64,000 bases of DNA, taken from Caldifarciminota bacterium SM23_42 (GTDB taxonomy: Bacteria; Hydrothermota; Tepidihabitantia; SM23-42). The notes below the pieces were generated by a model. It was not told where the DNA came from and did no database searches. It saw only the letters and a list, made by a program, of their open reading frames with translations. Within the stretch, counting starts at the first letter, position 1. Every line of letters begins with the position of its first letter. The stretch is taken from contig LJUJ01000007.1 of assembly GCA_001303785.1 (NCBI GenBank), forward strand, positions 1-64,000, read 5' to 3'. Shown one piece after another: positions 37,843 to 46,073 of the stretch. Both the position numbers and the translations under genes were made by a program.

Positions 37843-38439
37843 TTAATCATGAGGTATTACAAATTCCTGATTCGTGTATATTAAGTCAGGGTCACTAATC
37901 TTGTCTTTGTTCGCCTCATATATATCGGGCCATCGTTTTGCATCTGAATAGATCGAAAGATATGATGCAATCAACCAAAGACAATCCCCTGGTATAACTG
38001 TGTATTGGTCAAGCGTCGGGATGAGCAATACCCAGCCTGGATATATAAGGTTTGGATCTGAAATCTTATCCTGATTCGCTTCGTATATCCAAGGCCATTT
38101 TGAACCATCATGATACACCTTACGCATGCCCGCTATCTTCGAGAGCCAATCACCATCCACCACGGTGTAGCGGCCCCACTGGCAGCGCATCCATGCATCT
38201 CTCAATTCCGTAACCTTATCGTTCAGCGTCGCATTTTGAGTTTCCATCCCGGACACTGAGGTTCTCAGTTCTTCGACCTCGGCCTCGAGTGCACCGATGG
38301 CTGCATTCAACTGATCCAGCTCAGCTCTGATACGTGTGAGTTCGGCCTGTGCCTCTTTTTCGGTCATCTTTTCCTGAGCAAATGTTAAGACAGGAATCAC
38401 GAAGCATATGATTAGAGCAAATGACAGTATCTTATTCAT
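37843..38439 (-). CDS. Secreted coiled-coil protein with two LysM domains
   Basis: A 198-residue protein with a signal peptide ending around LTFAQEKM, a coiled-coil (about 22-85, with AELTRIRAELDQLNAAIGAL) and two LysM-type peptidoglycan-binding modules (RYTVVDGDWLSKIAG near 92 and YTVIPGDCLWLIAS near 148). Each ends 'ISDP.LIY......IP', so the two modules are clearly duplicates. It likely binds cell-wall glycans in the periplasm. AGGAGGCCAA precedes ATG. It follows the small lipoprotein gene by ten bases. Confidence 0.86.
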   Translation of the reverse strand: MNKILSFALIICFVIPVLTFAQEKMTEKEAQAELTRIRAELDQLNAAIGALEAEVEELRTSVSGMETQNATLNDKVTELRDAWMRCQWGRYTVVDGDWLSKIAGMRKVYHDGSKWPWIYEANQDKISDPNLIYPGWVLLIPTLDQYTVIPGDCLWLIASYLSIYSDAKRWPDIYEANKDKISDPDLIYTNQEFVIPHD

Positions 38440-38449
38440 TTTGGCCTCC

Positions 38450-38707
38450 CTATTTCATACAGCGGGTATCAATCTTAGTCTGTAACATGTCGATTTCTTC
38501 CTGCAACTCAGTCATCATATGGTCGAGTTCGGCTCTCTGTGTTTCGAGCATTTCCTTTTCAGCTTCCAGATCCGCAAGTCTTGCCTGAGCAGCTTCGAGG
38601 GCGGCCCGAGCCTCAGCTAGAGCATCGAGCGTTTCCTGCTTCGCCATCTTAGGTCCGCAACCGATAATCAAGACGGCCAGGAATAATAACGCAAGTGTCT
38701 TCCTCAT
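38450..38707 (-). CDS. Small coiled-coil lipoprotein (85 aa)
   Basis: An 85-residue protein: MRKTLALLFLAVLIIGCGPK gives a signal peptide and lipobox, then a continuous coiled coil (about 25-80, ALAEARAALEAAQARLADLE) in the style of Lpp. ATG 38707 is chosen over the longer frame beginning at 38776 because GGAGGAGG stands just upstream and the longer frame crosses the promoter. It may tether the envelope or assist the LysM protein encoded downstream. Confidence 0.82.
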   Translation of the reverse strand: MRKTLALLFLAVLIIGCGPKMAKQETLDALAEARAALEAAQARLADLEAEKEMLETQRAELDHMMTELQEEIDMLQTKIDTRCMK

Positions 38708-38741
38708 AATACCTCCTCCCTGCATTTTTGTCATACTGTAA

Positions 38742-38769
38742 ACTATAGTCATATATCGTGGCATGTCAA
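38742..38769 (-). promoter_or_regulatory. Promoter of the lipoprotein-LysM operon
   Basis: Minus-strand TTGACA (38769-38764), a 16-base spacer and TATAGT (38747-38742). A leader of roughly 28 bases with a GGAGGAGG ribosome site follows before ATG 38707. Confidence 0.78.
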
Positions 38770-38871
38770 TAGCCAAAAATAATGATTAAGCACACTTTCT
38801 CCATCTGTCCCAGAGGCTATATGTAGCTGTATCCAGAGCCCGATATCCGAACCGCCGCAGGGGTTCGTGTG

Positions 38872-38899
38872 TTGACTTTTGCTCGATTATGACTATCAT
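38872..38899 (+). promoter_or_regulatory. Leaderless promoter of ispD
   Basis: TTGACT (38872-38877), a 16-base spacer and TATCAT (38894-38899). Five bases separate the -10 box from ATG 38905, with no ribosome site. Confidence 0.78.
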
Positions 38900-38904
38900 T
38901 TGGC

Positions 38905-39570
38905 ATGACAAACCACGTGGTTATCGTTGCCGCCGGAAAAGGCAGGAGATTTGGAGGTAACAAACAATTCTTCCGCATTCACGGACGCCCGTTGCTCGTT
39001 TATTCAGCACTTACCCTTGAAAATCATCAGAAAATCGACGCGATGACCCTAGTTGTACCACAACGGGAAATCAAGCGCACAAGAAAAATAATCAAAGAGT
39101 TCAAGCTGGAAAAGGTGCGTCACATCGTGGCCGGCGGTCGACGACGCCAAGATTCAGTATTAAAGGGGTTGAAGACAATAACCGGACGAAACGGGGTTGT
39201 TATCATCCACGATGCAGCAAGGCCGCTTGTTTCCAAAATCATGATAGGTAGAGGCATTTCGCTATGCCGCAAGTACAAATCGGTCATTCTCGGCGTACAT
39301 GTGCATGATACCGTGAAAAGAGTCGCGCACCGACTCGTGCGGGAAACCATTCCCCGCAGAGATCTCTTTCTCGTTCAGACCCCCCAATTTTATGATCTGC
39401 AGACTATTAGAAAGGCAATGGTACTTGCCGATTTTCGTGTTGAATATACTGATGAAGCTGCGATGCTTGAATCAATAGGCTGGCCAGTCTATGCGTTCCA
39501 GGGCGATCGGTACAACATCAAGGTCACCAACAAGAGTGATCTCAAGTTCGTACGGAAATTACTAGCGTGA
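38905..39570 (+). CDS. ispD: 2-C-methyl-D-erythritol 4-phosphate cytidylyltransferase
   Basis: Third step of the MEP isoprenoid pathway: joins CTP to methylerythritol phosphate. The 221 residues have the CTP-binding start VIVAAGKGRRFGGNKQFF near residue 6, IHDAARPLVS near 100 and the VHDTVKRV and FRVEYTDEAAMLES segments that contact substrate. The stop overlaps the GTG of dxr by four bases. Confidence 0.95.
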   Translation: MTNHVVIVAAGKGRRFGGNKQFFRIHGRPLLVYSALTLENHQKIDAMTLVVPQREIKRTRKIIKEFKLEKVRHIVAGGRRRQDSVLKGLKTITGRNGVVIIHDAARPLVSKIMIGRGISLCRKYKSVILGVHVHDTVKRVAHRLVRETIPRRDLFLVQTPQFYDLQTIRKAMVLADFRVEYTDEAAMLESIGWPVYAFQGDRYNIKVTNKSDLKFVRKLLA

Positions 39571-40685
39571 AACGGGTTATCATATTAGGCTCAACAGGAT
39601 CGATAGGCTGCAATGCCATCGATGTTATCAGTCGATTAGAGAACTACAGCATTGTGGGACTCGCGGCTTATGGCAATTACCAGCGGCTCACCGAACAGGC
39701 AAAAAAGCTCAGACCGCAAGCCGTGACAATCATCAACCAGAAATTCTATAAGAAACTCAACGCACAAATGGGGCGGGCATTAACCTTCTCGGGTGAAGGA
39801 GGTGTAAGAGAAATGATCGACGCCGTCAAGGCCGACACGCTCATTTGCGCATTGGCGAGTTCTCTGGGCATTAGAGGCGTGATACAGGCAATCGAGAAAA
39901 AGATGGAGATATGTCTGGCTACGAAAGAAATCCTGGTCAATTTTGGGCATTTGATTATGGGTAAGGTCAAGAAGCTGGGCGTTCGACTCATCCCGATTGA
40001 CAGCGAACATTCGGCCGTATACCAGTGCCTTGAAGGCCGTAACATGAACGATGTGTTGAATATTATTCTTACTGCCTCGGGCGGACCCTTTTTAAAGAAA
40101 TCAATCAGAAATGTCCGTAAAGAAGAGGTGTTGCGTCACCCGGTATGGAAAATGGGAAAAAAGATTACCGTCGATTCAGCAACCATGATGAACAAAGGTT
40201 TGGAAGTGATTGAGGCTCACCATCTGTTCGATGTACCGGCCAACATGATACAGGTCGTCATACATCCCGAGGCGATCTGTCATTCACTGGTTCAATTCAA
40301 AGACGGCACACTTCTTGCACAACTCTCGACGCCAGACATGAAACTACCGATTCAATATGCACTCACCGCGCCCCATCGCCTTCCTTCATCGACCCCTTAT
40401 CTTGATATCGCTAGGGTGAAATCACTCACTTTCACGGTTCCCAACGTCAGGAAGTTCCCGTGCCTGAGACTTGCTTACGAGGCCTTAGAGATAGGCAAAA
40501 CAATGCCCGCGGTGGTCAACGCAGCAAACGAAGAGGCAGTTAGACTATTTCTTGAAGATAAAATAGTTTTCAGCAAAATTGCGGGGATAATTGAAGGAGT
40601 TATGAATAAACATCAACCACTTGATGGCAACCTGGATTGCTATCTCGAAGCAATAAGCTGGGCAAAATCCCAGGCGAAGGCATAG
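39567..40685 (+). CDS. dxr: 1-deoxy-D-xylulose 5-phosphate reductoisomerase
   Basis: Second step of the MEP pathway, NADPH-dependent. The 372 residues show the nucleotide motif GSTGSIGCNAIDVI near residue 8, the metal-binding segment PIDSEHSAVYQCLEG near 145 and the downstream TVDSATMMNKGLEVIEAHHL block with substrate residues. A GTG start overlaps ispD. The usual neighbours uppS and cdsA are absent; rseP follows directly. Confidence 0.96.
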   Translation: MKRVIILGSTGSIGCNAIDVISRLENYSIVGLAAYGNYQRLTEQAKKLRPQAVTIINQKFYKKLNAQMGRALTFSGEGGVREMIDAVKADTLICALASSLGIRGVIQAIEKKMEICLATKEILVNFGHLIMGKVKKLGVRLIPIDSEHSAVYQCLEGRNMNDVLNIILTASGGPFLKKSIRNVRKEEVLRHPVWKMGKKITVDSATMMNKGLEVIEAHHLFDVPANMIQVVIHPEAICHSLVQFKDGTLLAQLSTPDMKLPIQYALTAPHRLPSSTPYLDIARVKSLTFTVPNVRKFPCLRLAYEALEIGKTMPAVVNAANEEAVRLFLEDKIVFSKIAGIIEGVMNKHQPLDGNLDCYLEAISWAKSQAKA

Positions 40686-40687
40686 TC

Positions 40688-42013
40688 ATGTTAGTCACCA
40701 TACTTGCCTTCCTATTTGTACTTGCATTTTCAATAACAATCCACGAATTCGGCCATTTCTTGATTGCTAAGTTGTTCAAGATCCCGGTCGAAAAGTTCTC
40801 AATCGGCTATGGCCCACCACTCATTCGGCGAAGAATTGGCGAAACTGACTTTCGAATCGCCTATTTTCCTTTAGGTGGCTATGTGAAGATTGCCGGAGAA
40901 GACGAAGGGGAAATAGCAAAGAAAGCACTGAAAGACACCGAATCCACTGAAGGAAATACGACACAGAAAACACCGGAAAAACAGGCTGTGGGCTTCTATG
41001 ATGCGCCAATACACAAAAGAGTGCTTATTGTCCTGGGCGGTCCAGTATTCAATATCTTATCAGCGGTTTTTGTGTTTATCGTCATCTTCTCGGTCTTTGG
41101 ATTACTAGTGAACCCTTACATGAAGATTGATGTTCTAACGGGCAGTGAGGCGCAGGATGCTGGATTAATGCGTAATGACTCTATAGTGAGTGTTTCCGGC
41201 AAAACGGTTAGTGATTGGGAGGAGCTGCTCGACGTACTTGTTGAACATGATGGTCATGCAGTTACGATAGGCTTGGTACGAGACGGCGATTTTATGGAAA
41301 AACAGTTCGTAGTCAATACAGATTCCCTCGGCATCATGCCCTTGATTCCTCCGATTCTGGGATCGTTAAAACTGGATGGACCCGCACACAAGGCGGGCAT
41401 GAAACAGGGGGACCTTATCCTGAGAATCGATGACGAAAAAATGGAGACGTGGCATCAAATGGTCAACAAGATCCGCGTGTCGATAGACATCCCCCTCCAT
41501 TTTGTCTGGCAAGGCGATGCTATGATAAAAGAAGCAACAATCACACCCGTTTCCTTCTACGACCACACGACCCAAGATACGGTCGGGCAAATAGGCGCCA
41601 TCATGCCCTTGGTGCGCAAACACCTCCCCTTCATCGAAGTCGTGTCACTTGCGACTCAAAGAAGTGCTGAAGTATTCTGGCTAACGCTGAAAACAATTTA
41701 CCAGCTAATCATCGGGCGCATCTCTCGACGCGCTATAGGCGGACCCATTGCAATAGCTCAACTGAGCGGGGAATCGGCTCGCTGGGGTTTTGAGAACCTA
41801 CTTGGACTGTTGGCAATCATATCAATCAATCTGGGTCTGATAAACCTCTTCCCGATTCCTGCTTTGGATGGTGGTCATGTGATGATATCCATGATCGAAG
41901 CAGTTAGGAACAAACGATTCTCTCACCGGACACGACTGATAATCCAACAGGTCGGCTACGCAATCATTCTACTGCTTATCATCTTCGTTACCTTCAACGA
42001 CATCACTAGATGA
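40688..42013 (+). CDS. rseP: Regulated intramembrane zinc protease RseP
   Basis: Site-2 protease that cuts membrane-spanning anti-sigma factors and signal-peptide remnants. ATG 40688, two bases past the dxr stop, puts the zinc motif TIHEFGHFL in the first helix near residue 18. Two PDZ-like regions (about 150-225 and 240-310) lie in the periplasm. The second metal site is NLFPIPALDGGHV near residue 395. Three more helices complete the 441 residues. An upstream in-frame start at 40637 would overlap dxr and is less likely. Confidence 0.93.
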   Translation: MLVTILAFLFVLAFSITIHEFGHFLIAKLFKIPVEKFSIGYGPPLIRRRIGETDFRIAYFPLGGYVKIAGEDEGEIAKKALKDTESTEGNTTQKTPEKQAVGFYDAPIHKRVLIVLGGPVFNILSAVFVFIVIFSVFGLLVNPYMKIDVLTGSEAQDAGLMRNDSIVSVSGKTVSDWEELLDVLVEHDGHAVTIGLVRDGDFMEKQFVVNTDSLGIMPLIPPILGSLKLDGPAHKAGMKQGDLILRIDDEKMETWHQMVNKIRVSIDIPLHFVWQGDAMIKEATITPVSFYDHTTQDTVGQIGAIMPLVRKHLPFIEVVSLATQRSAEVFWLTLKTIYQLIIGRISRRAIGGPIAIAQLSGESARWGFENLLGLLAIISINLGLINLFPIPALDGGHVMISMIEAVRNKRFSHRTRLIIQQVGYAIILLLIIFVTFNDITR

Positions 42014-42041
42014 CTCACGCCATCTGTAAATCGATAGATTT

Positions 42042-43346
42042 ATGAAGATACTCTTCTATAACCCAGCACCCAGTCAGCGGCGCTATACGCCATTCGAAGC
42101 ACTAAGAGGCAGCCCCTTTTTCAGACGGCCAAATTATGATGCGATGCGTTTGGCGTATTTATCCAGAAAACATCAGTTCACATACTGCGACGAACACATC
42201 GAGGGAGTCGGAGATAATGTGCCGGACATTGTTGTGATCCACACACCCTTGAATCTAGCGCGCCATGTGGAGAATTTGGTTGTCCAGAAATGGGACGAAG
42301 AGACTAAGACGATCTGCTACGGCTCATTTCCTTCTCTGTTCCCAAAGCAAAGCAAAGAATTCTGCTCGTCGGCCGTCGTCGGAGATATCGCGGCCGTATG
42401 GAACAACATTCTCGCTGACTGCAAGAAACACAAAATCGCTAGTGTCTATAAGGCCGACAAGAATACACAGTTCGATGTTGACCGGCGGCTAGAGTCCAAA
42501 TATGGTTTCACACCATTCTTCTCACAAATCAGGACGGCCTATGGATGCCAATGCACCGAAGAAAACAAAGACTACTGCTACGAAAATATACTCTACGAGA
42601 ACCCTAGTCAATGGAGCATCGATAAAGTCACCGAAACGATTTCAAAACTTCAAAGGAAAGCAGTATATGTGCTCGATGATGATTTCATGTATGACATCGA
42701 GCGCGGAATGCGCATTCTTGAAAAGTGCTGGCGCTACAAAAAAATGTGGATATTCCAAACAACCGGTGCTATCTTCAGGAATCCTGAATTCTTCCCCATA
42801 CTACGGGATGATGGCGTTCGTGTCATTTACCTGAAGGAAGACTGGTTGGGGCACGATCTGATTCACAACCTGGACAACCCTGATTACGTAAAAGAAAAGG
42901 AACATCAGGTGAACATGATACATAACTACAGAATCACGGTAGGTTGCAAGATACGACTAGGTTATGAAGGCGAGCGCCACAATTTCTATCACCAGCTGCT
43001 GAAATTTCTGGTAAAACTGAGAATTGACGTGATCGAATTAGCAGTGCAAACACCGTTACCGGGAACCCGAACTTACAGAAAGCATGCAGCCAAGAAACAG
43101 ATCGTCGAAGATTTCTCACTGTATGATCAGTGGATGCCGGTTGTTAACACGCCTGGTATGGCGCCTCAAGCCCTGTACTCGATGATGGAATGGCTACGAG
43201 ACCGTTTCTACTCGTGGGACTCAATAATGCTTCGTAACATCATCGTATCACCAAAACTTGGCTTTTATAACACAGTATTTTTCTATCTCATACCGAATCT
43301 TTCGTATCGGAGTAACTTCCTGGAAAAAGTGGGCTACCCACCGTAA
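42042..43346 (+). CDS. B12-binding/radical-SAM-like protein with an unusual Cys pattern
   Basis: A 434-residue protein. Residues about 1-130 resemble a B12-binding Rossmann domain (IVVIHTPLNLA, then CYGSFPSLFP in the position of a G-x-H-P-T-like turn). The rest follows the radical SAM barrel: the Cys region near residue 170, VYVLDDDFMYDIERGMRILE near 222, and a TPLPGTRTYRK block near 348 that is common in B12-radical SAM proteins. The Fe-S motif should read C-x3-C-x2-C but is GCQCTEENKDYCYE, C-x-C-x7-C. It may bind an altered cluster or be inactive. The substrate is unknown. Confidence 0.7.
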   Translation: MKILFYNPAPSQRRYTPFEALRGSPFFRRPNYDAMRLAYLSRKHQFTYCDEHIEGVGDNVPDIVVIHTPLNLARHVENLVVQKWDEETKTICYGSFPSLFPKQSKEFCSSAVVGDIAAVWNNILADCKKHKIASVYKADKNTQFDVDRRLESKYGFTPFFSQIRTAYGCQCTEENKDYCYENILYENPSQWSIDKVTETISKLQRKAVYVLDDDFMYDIERGMRILEKCWRYKKMWIFQTTGAIFRNPEFFPILRDDGVRVIYLKEDWLGHDLIHNLDNPDYVKEKEHQVNMIHNYRITVGCKIRLGYEGERHNFYHQLLKFLVKLRIDVIELAVQTPLPGTRTYRKHAAKKQIVEDFSLYDQWMPVVNTPGMAPQALYSMMEWLRDRFYSWDSIMLRNIIVSPKLGFYNTVFFYLIPNLSYRSNFLEKVGYPP

Positions 43347-43362
43347 CCCACCCCCTTAACTG

Positions 43363-44055
43363 TCATCGCAGGTTTAGATATTTGTGGATTTGAGGGATAA
43401 CGCGCACGTCAGCAAGTTTACTCATTGCTTTCTTCTGCAGCTCAAGCAAACCGGGTATTGCTCTACCGAACTCAGGTTGAATCACCAGCGGGATGTTTCT
43501 GTTTACCTGTGCTATGATCTTGCAGGTGGCGTCTAGTTCTCGGGGAAGGAAATTCTCATTGATCACAATCTTCACAAAAACGTCCTTGTTCCTGGCAATT
43601 GCCAGCGACTGCTCGTGTTCACGCCATAATTCAGGACGACCGGTCGCACTAGGGATTTTGAAATCGATGCAGATCATATCAAAATAATCAATGATCTGTT
43701 GTAGGTTTTCGGGAAGGGAACCATTGGTGTCGAGGTAGAGAGACTTACCGGACGCGACCAGGCGGTCGCACAGCTCCCGCAAAAAGCGAATCTGTAACAG
43801 CGGCTCGCCGCCGGTTATCGCCACCTGCCTTTCCAATATCTTTTCTAACAATGCATCGACTTCTACCGGATTCTCGTGTTTCTGCCCCTCGTAAAGAAAG
43901 GGACCCTCCATATGCTGTGCCTCTTTCGTATCACAATAACTACATGATATGTTGCATCCCAGCAATCTAACGAAAGTCATCCGCTGACCAACCCGCACGC
44001 CTTCACCTTGTATCGAAGTGAAGATCTCCCTTACAAAGCCCCTTATTTCACCCAC
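43363..44055 (-). CDS. queE: 7-carboxy-7-deazaguanine synthase
   Basis: Radical SAM enzyme that forms the 7-deazaguanine ring in queuosine and related pathways. The 230 residues include EIFTSIQGEGVRVGQ near residue 10, the Fe-S motif CNISCSYCD near residue 34 (C-x3-C-x2-C, with Asp) and the ITGGEPLLQ SAM-binding block near 80. Other genes of the pathway (queC, queD, queF) are not in the window. The start lies 13 bases inside the end of the DUF366 gene. Confidence 0.94.
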   Translation of the reverse strand: MGEIRGFVREIFTSIQGEGVRVGQRMTFVRLLGCNISCSYCDTKEAQHMEGPFLYEGQKHENPVEVDALLEKILERQVAITGGEPLLQIRFLRELCDRLVASGKSLYLDTNGSLPENLQQIIDYFDMICIDFKIPSATGRPELWREHEQSLAIARNKDVFVKIVINENFLPRELDATCKIIAQVNRNIPLVIQPEFGRAIPGLLELQKKAMSKLADVRVIPQIHKYLNLR

Positions 44056-44600
44056 TTGACCTTACACCGTGCGTTGTGTATTCCTTCAAGATCCTGAACG
44101 TATTCTTTCATGACAAGATCAGCGAACTCCAACGGGTCAATGCTGTAATCCTCTAATCCTTTTGCCTTCACCGGAGTGTTCGCCGATGAGATATTGATGC
44201 CATAGTGAATCAACGAAGATATTGGAGTAACGGTGGCGACTGAAACAGACAGCTTAGCATCGCCGTCGTATAAATCAGTACCCACGCGCCTCACCACCGA
44301 GCCACGTATCATGTTGTTCAGCAAGTCCTTGATGATGTTGCAAAGCAAGACCTGTCTGAGCACATTTTTTTCGAGATCGGTATCGTAGTGTTCAACGATG
44401 AAGTGAAGCATGTTTTCTGAATATATTCTACTACCATCCTTGACGTCTTCGATATCGACCATTGCTTCCACTTTCACGTCACAGGGTCCACAGAAAGCGA
44501 CAATCGAATCGCCGACCACGCCGAAGTGCGTGTAAGCGAAATTACTACGGAGCTGCTCGCCGGTATATGTTATCTGCTGCTTTGCTAAGAAATATTTCAT
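44043..44600 (-). CDS. DUF366 family protein
   Basis: A 185-residue protein that matches the DUF366 family, best known from archaea. Recognisable segments are YTGEQLRSNFAYTHFGVVGD near residue 12, AFCGPCDVKVEAMVDIEDV near 35 and the later SLIHYGINISSANTPVKAKG. The family has no established function. The gene overlaps queE by 13 bases and the TPR gene by four, so a role alongside queE is plausible but unproven. Confidence 0.78.
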   Translation of the reverse strand: MKYFLAKQQITYTGEQLRSNFAYTHFGVVGDSIVAFCGPCDVKVEAMVDIEDVKDGSRIYSENMLHFIVEHYDTDLEKNVLRQVLLCNIIKDLLNNMIRGSVVRRVGTDLYDGDAKLSVSVATVTPISSLIHYGINISSANTPVKAKGLEDYSIDPLEFADLVMKEYVQDLEGIHNARCKVKWVK

Positions 44601-44854
44601 TCTCCGATAAGCTTATCCAAATGCTCTTGCGCAGACGCAAAATCAGGATTCAATTTCAGGGCCAGTCTGAATGACTCACGGGCTTCGCTCACTTCGTTCA
44701 AGGCCTCGTAAGCAATGCCCAGGTTATAATACAATCTTGGATTTGCCTTACTGATCTTTTCAGCCCTTTTCAGGACCTTTATGGCTTCTTCGTACCGCTG
44801 GCTGAGTATGTAGAAATCACTCAGCTCAATCAGATCCTGTTGTTCTTCGCTCAT
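44597..44854 (-). CDS. TPR protein (85 aa)
   Basis: An 85-residue protein with two or three TPR helices pairs: ILSQRYEEAIKVLKRAEKIS near residue 12 and AYEALNEVSEARESFRLALK near residue 48. No signal peptide. It resembles the 95-residue TPR protein at 30891. It overlaps the TrkA-type gene and the DUF366 gene by four bases each. Confidence 0.85.
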   Translation of the reverse strand: MSEEQQDLIELSDFYILSQRYEEAIKVLKRAEKISKANPRLYYNLGIAYEALNEVSEARESFRLALKLNPDFASAQEHLDKLIGE

Positions 44855-45537
44855 AGTTTCTTAATCTTGTCGATGTCTTCGTTGCGTCCGAGTAATATGA
44901 GCACATCACCGGAGATCGTCTCATCGGCACCGCCCGGGCCAATGATAACCTCTTCTTTGAAATCGGTGGACCCGTCGGGCTTTGAATATGGTAACTTCCT
45001 CTTGATCGCGATGACGCTAACCTGGTACTTGTCGCGTAGTTTCAGTTCGGACAGAGTCTTATTGGCGAATTTCTTCGGCAACACCATCTCGACAATACCA
45101 TGGGTTTCAGAAACTTCGATGAAATCGAATATTTTGGGACTCGCGAGACCTTGAGCAAGCTTCTCAGCCATTTCTCTTTCCGGAAGCGTAATTCGATCCG
45201 CGCCAACCTTCTTAAGAATCCTGGAGTGTAGGTCGTTCTGTGCCTTAACGATGACCTGCTTGACACCGAGTTCCTTGAGGGTAAGGGTAATCATGATACT
45301 ATCCTCAATGGTCTCGCCCATACTGACAATCACTGTGTCGAACTCCTTAATGCCCAATTCGATCAGCGATTTTGCGTCTGTAGCATCTAGAACCACTGCC
45401 TGCGACACTACACCCTCCATCGCGTTAACCAGTGATTCGTCCTTATCGATGGCTAAGACTTCAAAGTTCATTTCACTCAGGGCACGGGCAATACTCGACC
45501 CGAACCGGCCCAAACCAATCACCGCAAACTGTTTCAT
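44851..45537 (-). CDS. TrkA/KtrA-type K+ channel regulatory protein
   Basis: A 228-residue protein with an N-terminal RCK/TrkA_N domain, whose nucleotide motif is VIGLGRFGSSIARAL near residue 5, and a C-terminal TrkA_C domain (about 140-228). It would gate a membrane Trk/Ktr potassium channel in response to ATP, ADP or NAD(H). No channel subunit gene is in the window. In other bacteria KtrA/KtrC-type proteins bind cyclic di-AMP, and c-di-AMP genes are present in this window; whether this protein binds it is not visible. Confidence 0.9.
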   Translation of the reverse strand: MKQFAVIGLGRFGSSIARALSEMNFEVLAIDKDESLVNAMEGVVSQAVVLDATDAKSLIELGIKEFDTVIVSMGETIEDSIMITLTLKELGVKQVIVKAQNDLHSRILKKVGADRITLPEREMAEKLAQGLASPKIFDFIEVSETHGIVEMVLPKKFANKTLSELKLRDKYQVSVIAIKRKLPYSKPDGSTDFKEEVIIGPGGADETISGDVLILLGRNEDIDKIKKL

Positions 45538-45546
45538 CTATCCTCC

Positions 45547-46056
45547 TCACTTGTTGCTGAGACCTAGTTTTTTCCGCAGATGTTTGATCAATCCGCCGTC
45601 ATTGATTATTTCCAATATGAAAGAGGGTAATCTCGTCGATTCGACGGTCTCATTGGTTCTCGTGTTCTTTACCATACCCCGATCAAGGTCAATCTCGATA
45701 TCATCACCGTGATCGACCACGCGCGTTACGCCTGGTGCCACGAGTACTGGTAACCCGAGATTTATTGCGTTGCGGTAGAAAATGCGGGCAAAAGATTCAG
45801 CAACGACTGCACCAATACCAAAGTATTTGAGACAAGTGGCTGCTTGCTCACGCGAGGAGCCGCAGCCGAAATTTTTACCACCGACAATAATATCACCCGC
45901 TCGCGCCGTCTTCAGAAATTCCGGGTATACAGTTTCAAAGCAGTGTTTTGCCATCTCCTCACGATCCGTGGTGATGCTCAAATATCTACCCGGATATATC
46001 ACATCAGTATTTATACCGTCGCCGAATTTGTAGGCCCGACCCTTTATCATTTGCAT
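45547..46056 (-). CDS. leuD: LeuD-type hydro-lyase small subunit, pair 1
   Basis: A 169-residue small subunit of the isopropylmalate isomerase/homoaconitase/dimethylmalate dehydratase group. The [11 protein letters not shown] motif near residue 62 is intact. The substrate loop reads YLSI near residue 30. In characterised archaeal enzymes this loop is YLVM or YLVY in isopropylmalate isomerases and YLRT in homoaconitases, so the substrate cannot be told from it. It follows its large subunit by 17 bases. Confidence 0.9.
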   Translation of the reverse strand: MQMIKGRAYKFGDGINTDVIYPGRYLSITTDREEMAKHCFETVYPEFLKTARAGDIIVGGKNFGCGSSREQAATCLKYFGIGAVVAESFARIFYRNAINLGLPVLVAPGVTRVVDHGDDIEIDLDRGMVKNTRTNETVESTRLPSFILEIINDGGLIKHLRKKLGLSNK

Positions 46057-46073
46057 AAAGCTTTTCTAACCTC

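Noticed and set aside
38708-38776. Upstream extension of the coiled-coil lipoprotein gene to 38776
   Set aside because: The extension crosses the -35 and -10 boxes and lies before a strong GGAGGAGG site; ATG 38707 gives a clean lipoprotein signal.
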